Shown here in pieces: positions 57,711 to 64,000 of a stretch of DNA of 64,000 nucleotides. How positions within the stretch are numbered: the first letter of the stretch is position 1; each line of letters begins with the position of its first letter. The notes beneath the pieces were generated by a model, which was given only the letters and a program-made list of their open reading frames with translations, searched no databases and was not told where the DNA came from. A program made the position numbers and the translations under genes. The DNA lies in assembly GCA_023678885.1 (NCBI GenBank), contig CM042965.1, positions 28,191,777-28,255,776 of the forward strand. Reading direction: 5' to 3'. Source of the DNA: Pogostemon cablin. Its lineage: Eukaryota; Streptophyta; Magnoliopsida; Lamiales; Lamiaceae.

Positions 57711-58216
57711 CTTCTCGAGGAGGTCAATGGGGTTCTCGTCAAACACCCCAAGGCCATCAAATCTCACCATGCAGAGATTTACTCTCTGCAGAGTTCAAGA
57801 AACCGCACCCCACGAGGGTCTAGTTTTAACCACTCTGATTTTTACTCCATGATGGGGGGTGGTGGGGGTGGGGGTGGGGGGTGGTAGGAACTCTAACTTC
57901 GGTGAAAATGACGTTTATGGCCTCTCTGCTTCGCGAGGCCCAACTCCTAGGCCTTCTAACTTCGAGGAGGAAAGTGGAAACAATGCAAATAAATCAAGAT
58001 TCTACCATGGGAGTAGTAATTATCCTGCACCAAATCCTGGGATGTTCTCTCCATCCAAAGCAAATGTTGGTAAGAAACAGGAAGGTGGGAAAGATCTGCA
58101 TATGTTCGTGTGGAGTTCAAGTGCTTCCCCTATTTCGGATGTGTTTAGAGGGCATGATTATGGATCAATAGAACAACATGGTAAAGATGTTAGAATTGCT
58201 GCTTCTCCTACAAAAG
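57711..58216 (+). pseudogene. PIN1-like: PIN1-like exon 1, part after the copia insertion
   Basis: Rest of the hydrophilic loop. FSRRSMGFSSNTPRPSNL is followed by a missing base (CACCATGCAG where CACCAATGCAG is expected). The shifted frame then gives EIYSLQSSRN, TPRGSSFNHSDFYSMM. The glycine tract at 57854-57883 has one base too many. From there NSNFGENDVYGLSASRGPTP, RPSNFEEESGNN, YPAPNPGMFSP and GKDLHMFVWSSSASPISDVF are open to the donor AAAAG|GTACTG at 58216/58217. Confidence 0.92.
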
Positions 58217-58331
58217 GTACTGCATAAATTAACCCTTTCTGTTTAATTTCTTCTTTTATTTTCCTTTGTTCATATTTATGGTTAGTTGTTAATCTTGAGT
58301 TAATCTTGAGTGTTGTGTTAATTTGTTTAAG

Positions 58332-58575
58332 TGGAGGGACAAAGGGACACCAATCAAGAAGATTACAATTTGGAGAGAGATGATTTCAGCTTTGGAAACA
58401 GGGGAGGGGTAGAGGGATGGTGGTGGGGAGAAAAGGGAGAGAACAAAGTAAAAGTAATGCCTCCCACAAGTGTAATGACAAGGCTTATCTTAATCATGGT
58501 TCGGAGAAAACTCATAAGGAATCCCAACACTTACTCTAGCTTAATTGGTTTAACATGGTCTCTTGTTTCTTTTAG
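58332..58575 (+). pseudogene. PIN1-like: PIN1-like exon 2
   Basis: Acceptor TTTAAG, donor TTTAG|GTAAAG; frame open. Encodes the loop end (DDFSFGNRGG) and the sixth membrane segment region: KVMPPTSVMTRLILIMV, RRKLIRNPNTYSSLIGLTWS. The family Trp in MVWRK is Arg here (TGG to CGG). Confidence 0.92.
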
Positions 58576-58662
58576 GTAAAGTATACATAATTTTATATAT
58601 CCTCCATTAATCCACCACCAAAATCTCTTCTTTTTCTTTACCCATTGTTTCATTGTAATTAG

Positions 58663-58748
58663 GTGGCATGTGGAAATGCCTGCAATAATAGCAAAGTCTA
58701 TATCAATACTGTCAGATGCAGGTCTTGGCATGGCCATGTTCAGTCTAG
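58663..58748 (+). pseudogene. PIN1-like: PIN1-like exon 3
   Basis: 86 bp, open: WHVEMPAIIAKSISILSDAG then LGMAMFSLG. Acceptor GTAATTAG, donor CTAG|GTGAGT. Intact. Confidence 0.92.
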
Positions 58749-59146
58749 GTGAGTAATGGTGACACTCTCTCTCTACAGAATTCCATAACACAGGAAATTA
58801 CTATGATTAATTCCAACTCACTAAAATAATTACCTGCATAAACATGATTAAGCAAAGCATGCAAAAAGCAAAGTTGGGTAATGATAGCATGTCTGCCTCT
58901 TAATTGTCCTTTTTATTGCATGCCAAAATCTTTACATGTGTCTGAGTGAGAGCATAGTACTAAGAATGACAGTGCTTGAAAAGAGAAAGATATATACACA
59001 CACAGTGAAAGTGTGAAACACCATCAAGAACACACACAGAGAGTGTGGTTGTGTTGTGGTGGTGATAATGATGGGGTTTGAGCGTGTATATATGAGAATA
59101 TGATTTAATTGGTGGATGGGGTGGGGGTGGGGGTGGGTGTATGCAG

Positions 59147-59288
59147 GTCTGTTCATGGCATTGCAACAAAGGATCATAGCATGTGGGAATTCGGTGGCAG
59201 CTTTTGCAATGGCTGTGAGATTCCTTACAGGACCAGCTGTCATGGCTGTTGGTCTTCGTGGTGTTCTCTTCGCGTTGCTATTGTTCAG
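59147..59288 (+). pseudogene. PIN1-like: PIN1-like exon 4 (deletions)
   Basis: Acceptor TATGCAG, donor TTCAG|GTACTC. Reads LFMALQQRIIACGNSVAAF, AMAVRFLTGPAVM, then AVGLRGVL. About five residues normally between PAVM and AVGLRG are missing, and one base is lost in CTCTTCGCG, so the end is out of frame (the other frame would give RVAIVQ). Confidence 0.9.
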
Positions 59289-59364
59289 GTACTCTCCTTT
59301 TCCTTTTCTTTAATTTACTCTTTTTTAAAAAAAAAAAAAATTATTTGAATGCATTTAATTACTA

Positions 59365-59644
59365 CTCCCTCCGTCCCAAAATTATAGTCACGTTTACTGT
59401 ATCACGTTTTTTTTAAGAAAAATATTCTTTTTGACCAAATTTGTTGACTTTAGAGGGTGAAGTAGTATTTTTAGGTAATAAAAAGTATAAAGTAATGATG
59501 TGTGTGAGAAATGATTGACAAATTTGAAATTAAAGTAACTTTTGAGGTTATTGGCTAAAGTGATATTTGTCATCTTTAGGTTGTGAACAAAATTGTGGGA
59601 ATGACAAATGTAGAAACGTTAAGGAAATTGTGGGATGGAGGGAG
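59365..59644. mobile_element. Stowaway-like MITE in intron 4
   Basis: CTCCCTCCGTCCC start, GGGATGGAGGGAG end, TA on both sides; 280 bp. Confidence 0.85.
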
Positions 59645-59810
59645 TATTAGTTAGCTTTATATGCTGTGTTATACTCCTAATATATGCTATAAATGCCAGT
59701 GTAATGAGGAAATTTTATGCTATTTTGGAACAGAAAATTCAGATCATAATTCGTTTACGAATAAATTCAAAATATTTTAAAATTTTAATTATTATTCTTA
59801 GAGTATAATA

Positions 59811-60083
59811 CTCCCTCCGTCCCAACTTCAACTTCACACTTTCCGTTTTGGTCCGTCCCAATTTCAACTTCATATTTCCATAAAAGGAAAAGGTACATAA
59901 CTAATATCCCTCTCATATACTTTAATTTCAAAATTGACATCACCTTTTTAACACACATAACATACTTTATCATTTATTTATTACCCAAAAATACCAAACT
60001 ACCCCCAAAAGTTACTCAAAAAGTGTTTTTTCTTAATTTGTGTGTATACAGTAAATATGAAGATGAAAATGGGACGGAGGGAG
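59811..60083. mobile_element. Stowaway-like MITE in intron 4
   Basis: CTCCCTCCGTCCC start, GGGACGGAGGGAG end, TA on both sides; 273 bp. The left end contains a second partial copy of its first 30 bp (GGTCCGTCCCAATTTCAACTT). Confidence 0.85.
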
Positions 60084-60241
60084 TATAATATTGTAACACA
60101 ATTTTCACATTTTTTGTTTTCCTATCCAAATACAATTTTCACACCACATTTTAATTTTTTTTTTATTTTAAAAGAAATACCAAAAAACTAGACCCTCCCT
60201 TCAATTATTCCCACATAACACAAAACTTAGTTTATACCTTA

Positions 60242-60735
60242 CTCCCTCTACCATGCAAATGGTAGTTTTTATTTTTACACGTGTATTAAAGAGTGTTATT
60301 ATTATTTAATATGTAGTTGGTAGTTGTATTAGTGGGAGTGTGCACCCATATTTTAATTGTATTAGAGTTGGTCTTGCGTGCCCTCGAGGACACACCGTGT
60401 GCCATTAGAATTTAGTATTATGGGTAATGGTACATTGTTTTATTCTAAAAGATATATACTTTAATTAATAAGATACACCATTTTGTTCTAAAGGGTATAA
60501 TACACTTTTCATTAATATTTTTTATTTTTACACAACTTTATACTAAAGGGTATACAATTTAACACAAAATTCTAAAGGCGCACGGAGTGTGCCACGTGCG
60601 CCCGGATGCAGATAAGTTTTTGCCATTGTATTAGTACGTGTGTGTGGGTCCATGTGTGTAAAAAAGGAAAGAGGACTCATTGTGTGGGACGCCCAAAATG
60701 GAAAAAAAGTGACTCTTTGGGTGGGATGGAGGGAG
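60242..60735. mobile_element. Stowaway-like MITE carrying another insertion
   Basis: CTCCCTCTACC start, GGGATGGAGGGAG end, TA on both sides; 494 bp, longer than its neighbours because of an internal segment at 60366-60624. Confidence 0.7.
60366..60624. mobile_element. possible nested MITE with 10-bp duplication
   Basis: ATTGTATTAG occurs at 60356-60365 and 60625-60634. Inside, GTGCCCTCGAGGACACACCG near the left and a partly complementary GCACGGAGTGTGCCACGTGC near the right form subterminal inverted sequences. A 9-10-bp duplication suggests a Mutator-type element; the outermost bases do not pair well. Confidence 0.45.
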
Positions 60736-61502
60736 TATTTATAATTAAAAAAAATATCACTCTTTAATAAAAATCAATAGAAATGGTAATAAAAAGTTAC
60801 TCATATAGTACTATTTTGTAACAGCTAGTCTGCATAATCTCTCGAGCTCAAGGTGAAATATTTATGTTACATCAGTAATATTATACTACCCCCTCCTTCC
60901 CCAAATTAAATGCACATATATATTTCTTTTTATTTTTTGTCTTTGAATAATTTGCACATTATAAAAATAGAAACAATACACAATATCAATATTCTTAAAA
61001 TATTTACGATATTGTAAATGTCATTGTGTTTTTACACACCGTTTAATCAAAGTCACTATATTATACACATTTGACGCTACGGATAAAATTCAAGAATTTC
61101 TCTCTGGAAAAAAACACAAATGCTCACTAGTAAGGTTTTAGTTTTGTATTGTTCATTATTTAATGATTTCAAAAGTTTTTGACAGCAGAATAATCCATTT
61201 TCTATTGATTATACAATGTATTATGTAGCTTTATGGTCCCCCATGTATAATAAACTAAGTGAGCAAACCTTTTAAAAGAATCTCACTAAAATACCCCAAC
61301 ACATGGCAATCAACACGTGAATCTATCGCTTTGTGATTTAATTAATCGAAAGAATATTGTTTATTTGTTAATACTATTATTTTACTTTTGGTGGAATTTA
61401 TTTGTAAATTATTAGTTGGGAGAAGGGTTGGTAACTGTTCAAATGCAATAGGACAACGTGACGGTCAACGAAAATCTAAAAGTGTGGAATACATAAATAG
61501 TA

Positions 61503-61584
61503 CTCCCTCCGTCCCAGTGAAATAGAGACAGTTACCTATAGTTTATAATAAGGTAGTGTTCGCAATGCACTGGGACGGAGGGAG
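61503..61584. mobile_element. 82-bp minimal Stowaway-like MITE
   Basis: CTCCCTCCGTCCCAGTG and CACTGGGACGGAGGGAG form a perfect 17-bp terminal inverted repeat; TA on both sides. It would fold into one hairpin. Confidence 0.88.
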
Positions 61585-61662
61585 TATATAAATATAATAC
61601 TACAAATGCTAATAAATAAATTAATATATATATATATTTCCACTGGCAAACAATATTTGCCG

Positions 61663-61739
61663 GCGGCTCTACCCCAAGGAATTGTCCCCTTTGTTTTTGC
61701 CAAGGAGTATAACGTACGCCCCGACATTCTTAGCACGGG
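61663..61739 (+). pseudogene. PIN1-like: PIN1-like exon 5 (acceptor lost)
   Basis: Reads AALPQGIVPFVFAKEYNV then RPDILSTG, a strongly conserved PIN segment. Donor GG|GTAAGC is intact. The bases before the exon are TTTGCCG where TTTGCAG is expected, so the normal acceptor is absent. Confidence 0.9.
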
Positions 61740-61801
61740 GTAAGCTTATTACTATTTTTCAATACACCTTATAATTTTCTCACTTCAATATGCGCTCATA
61801 A

Positions 61802-62224
61802 GAGTATCTCCAAAAACATCTTTATAATTTGAAAAAGCTTTTGTGTAATATAAAGTGTATTTAAAATTTAGAGACTTATATTTTTTATCTCCCCAATACT
61901 CTCTTTATATTTTATTTAATTTTTTATTTTTCCAAAATTTATTAATTATTTTTTTATATTATATTCATTCCTAATTTATTTTATTATGGATGTGAATTAA
62001 TCATAACATATTTTGTGGACATTTCAAGGAAAAATTGTGTTGGAAGTGATGAAATAGTTAATGCAATAAATTTTAAAGAGTTCTTTTGACTCTCTAAATT
62101 TAAAGAGCCAAAATCATTATGTAAAATTTTTTTTATTTTGAAGAGACTATTGAAGATGATTTTTTATGTTTAACTTTTTAAATTTTAACTATTTTTTACT
62201 TTAAAGAAACTTTATGGGATGCTC
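61802..62224. mobile_element. Tourist-like MITE in intron 5
   Basis: Starts GAGTATCTCC and ends GGGATGCTC, imperfect inverted ends, with TAA at 61799-61801 and 62225-62227. The TAA duplication and GAGCATCTC-type end fit PIF/Harbinger MITEs. 423 bp. Confidence 0.65.
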
Positions 62225-63018
62225 TAACATCATCGTGTAATGCTAGTTTTGTTACCGTTAGAGTGTGTTTGATTCATTAAATTAAAACGTGAGTTATTAG
62301 TGTTTATAATTAATGCCTTAAACAAGGCATGCAAATAAGTATTCCCTGTATTTGTTATAATTACAGTCAAATAATTGTGTGTTTGAAGGTCTCATGGTGA
62401 CATATTTTTACTTTTTCATATAATTAATTATAATTTTTTTTGGAAATCTTATCACTTTTCATTTATATTATGAGTTATTAATGAAATTATTCACTTGAAC
62501 ACTTTCTACTTTCCATTAATCAAATTTAAATTTTATTAACATATTATTACTTCTTGTCCATCGTGAAACTATTACGTAAAATTATTTTACATAAATTTTT
62601 ACCTTGATAATCTTTGTGGCAAACATTTGCGTAAGTCGTTTCACGAAACCTTTTTTTTATATTAGACTGATAAAAAATGATAACATTTTAATAATATATG
62701 ATACCCGATTGGTGAAAAATGATAATGATGCAGTGAACTATATAATCAACAATTTTTAATACAAATAAAAAATAGTATCATTTTAATAAAATGTGATAAC
62801 TAACTAATAAAACTAAACGCTATTACTTTGAGACGTTATCATATAAATTTTACCCTCGTGGCCATATTATGTTTTTGCGCTCATGTACAGAGGACTAAGT
62901 TTGATTCGAAATCCCATGAAATAAAATTAGAGAGGAAATTTAATGTTTTTTTCTAGAAATATATATGAGTTTTATTTCTAATTTTGAGTGTTCCTAATTT
63001 GTTAATGTAACGTTACAG
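62225..63018 (+). other. rest of PIN1-like intron 5
   Basis: AT-rich, no gene. Ends in a good acceptor (CGTTACAG). No clear repeat ends found. Confidence 0.6.
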
Positions 63019-63106
63019 GGCGATATTTGGAATGCTAATAGCATTGCCAATAACGCTGGTCTACTACATTTTGTTGGGGCTACGAAGTTGGACATGGTCA
63101 TTTTGA
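63019..63106 (+). pseudogene. PIN1-like: PIN1-like exon 6 (stop lost)
   Basis: Reads AIFGMLIALPITLVYYILLG then Leu. The usual stop after Gly-Leu is CGA here (TGA to CGA fits), so the frame runs seven codons on (RSWTWSF) to TGA 63104-63106. Confidence 0.9.
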
Positions 63107-63648
63107 TTCGGATGTTAAGGACAATGAAAAAGTATTATGTTTTAGGCATCAAGATTCAAAGGAAGAAATGACTCTCACTTAGATTGATTTGTGTTTTTTG
63201 TAGTGAAATGAAACATGTAAAATCAATGTTTGTAGCTGATCTGTATGAAAAAAGAAAAAAAAAAAAAAGGTAACAATGTAGTTGTTTTAATGATTTTCTC
63301 CACTTGTTCATGTTAATTTCAACTATGATTCCTCACAATATGAAATAGTAGATCATAAAACATTGTACCTTTTGTTTTGTTTTAGTTTTTTATTTTATTT
63401 TTAAGGATGAGTCTTTATGCTATACTATTCAGTGCACTCCTGCGATGCATTGTAAAAGAATTACTTTTAGGAAAAAGCATTGGAAAAGAATTAATTTTAG
63501 GAAAACAAATTGTGAGTCCGTGACTTTTTAAAGAATGATAGGTTGTGTTAATATTTACAGCAATATCCAAAGGTGGCCCAACATTCAAAAACAAATTATA
63601 ATTTCAGTAAACTTGGTTTTAAATTTGGTTAAATTGATTTAGAACAAG
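63107..63648 (+). other. PIN1-like 3' flank
   Basis: Probable 3' UTR followed by AT-rich sequence. An A-rich tract at 63247-63268 is genomic. No gene seen. Confidence 0.45.
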
Positions 63649-64000
63649 TGTACTCTATCGCTATCGTGTGTAGCACGTAAGTGACCAAGTGCACAATTTA
63701 TATAATATCGAACCCAAGGGTGAAAGTGGGAAGCCGTGTTTGAGAAGTGTTTCACTCTAGAATGACTAATCAAAGAAGGAATGGTTGATTATACTACACA
63801 CTAATAATTAAGATAGCAATCAAAGATAAATGGATATAATGGACATGGAAGATGGATGAAGGTGAGCAATCTAAGAAGTATGTAAGGCAAACAACATCAT
63901 GGATAAGGCTTATGTATACTCACACACACACATGCATCAATGAACATCATGCTATGATATTAAGAGCAATCACGATTGTACCCCTAATCCCTATGGCCAA
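63649..64000 (-). mobile_element. possible start of another LTR, cut by the window end
   Basis: TGTACTCTATCG at 63649 is followed by GTGACCAAGTGCACAATTTA and ATATCGAACCCAAGGGTG. This resembles the GCGACCAAGTGAATATCGAACCCAAA block near the start of the reverse-oriented LTRs at 4216 and 25453. Only one end is visible. Confidence 0.4.

Larger units (their letters stand above)
59289..61662 (+). other. PIN1-like intron 4 with MITEs
   Basis: 2.4 kb, AT-rich, enlarged by at least four TA-flanked MITEs and a possible inserted element inside one. Donor is intact; the acceptor is CCG instead of CAG. Confidence 0.8.
49269..63106 (+). pseudogene. PIN1-like: PIN1-like auxin efflux carrier pseudogene, six exons
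   Basis: PIN proteins export auxin across the plasma membrane and set the direction of auxin flow. Exons: 49269-49914 plus 57711-58216 (one exon split by a copia element), 58332-58575, 58663-58748, 59147-59288, 61663-61739, 63019-63106. The N-terminal membrane half begins MITGSDFYHVM and the C-terminal half ends LPITLVYYILLGL, with a long hydrophilic loop between carrying TPRPSN-type phosphosites and later NPNTY. DIFSRRSMGF favours the PIN1 clade. Lesions: TAG 49374-49376, TAG 49500-49502, a base lost at 49688/49689, the copia insertion, a base lost near 57769, an extra G in the tract at 57854-57883, Trp to Arg in IMVRRK, about five codons plus one base lost in exon 4, exon 5 acceptor CCG instead of CAG, and stop loss at the end. 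Confidence 0.93.

Noticed and set aside
59109..59348. ORFs beginning with glycine runs before PIN exon 4
   Set aside because: The start is in intron 3 (G-rich tract); only the part from 59147 is exon.

Overview
This window is nuclear DNA from a flowering plant. It is AT-rich, has almost no host coding capacity and is dominated by nested LTR retrotransposons. The only host gene is a broken PIN-type auxin efflux carrier. The Athila-lineage Ty3/gypsy elements, Ty1/copia elements, TA-flanked CTCCCTCCGTCCC MITEs and six-exon PIN1-like gene point to a eudicot. An asterid such as a Lamiales species is plausible but not proven from this sequence.

Layout. 1-4135: decayed copia element running in from the left, split inside its reverse transcriptase by an Athila solo LTR (513-2186, target-site duplication AACAC). 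4216-6237: minus-strand Athila-type solo LTR (CACAT). 6552-22292: Athila element A, plus strand (CTTCT), whose 3' LTR is split by a further solo LTR (20228-22164). 22335-23474: 1.14-kb foldback element (CATTA). 23706-25087: copia-like solo LTR (AAGGG). 25109-47501: a cluster of MITE ends split by two Athila elements, the gag-only element C on the minus strand (25453-33180, GCCCA) and element B on the plus strand (33225-47214, ATATA). 48190-48751: LINE 3' remnant. 49269-63106: PIN1-like pseudogene in six exons. Its first exon is interrupted by a recent minus-strand copia element (49915-57705, GATAT) and its introns carry several MITEs. About 63649 to the end: possible start of another LTR.

How the parts relate. 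Elements A and B are two decayed copies of one Athila family with a tRNA-Asp primer site, gag, protease, RT, RNase H, integrase and a 3' ATHILA ORF-1 gene. Both carry stops and frameshifts and neither can supply all its proteins. Element C keeps LTRs, primer site, polypurine tracts and an open gag but has lost most of pol and the 3' gene, so it needs a helper.

Four non-coding structures shared by these elements stand out. (1) Arrays of GGTTCGACCA/TGGTCGAACC half-sites recur in LTR U3, in the gag-protease linker and in the pol-ORF3 spacer. (2) Stem-loops near the 3' end have exactly 14-nt loops and stems that change together while staying paired. (3) A second polypurine tract sits in a conserved 10-bp hairpin after pol. 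(4) A phase-compatible GT-AG intron lies in the 3' gene. The PIN1-like gene has premature stops, frameshifts, a lost splice acceptor, a lost stop codon and the copia insertion, so it cannot make a normal transporter. All coordinates and counts were read by eye; no alignment or database search was run.
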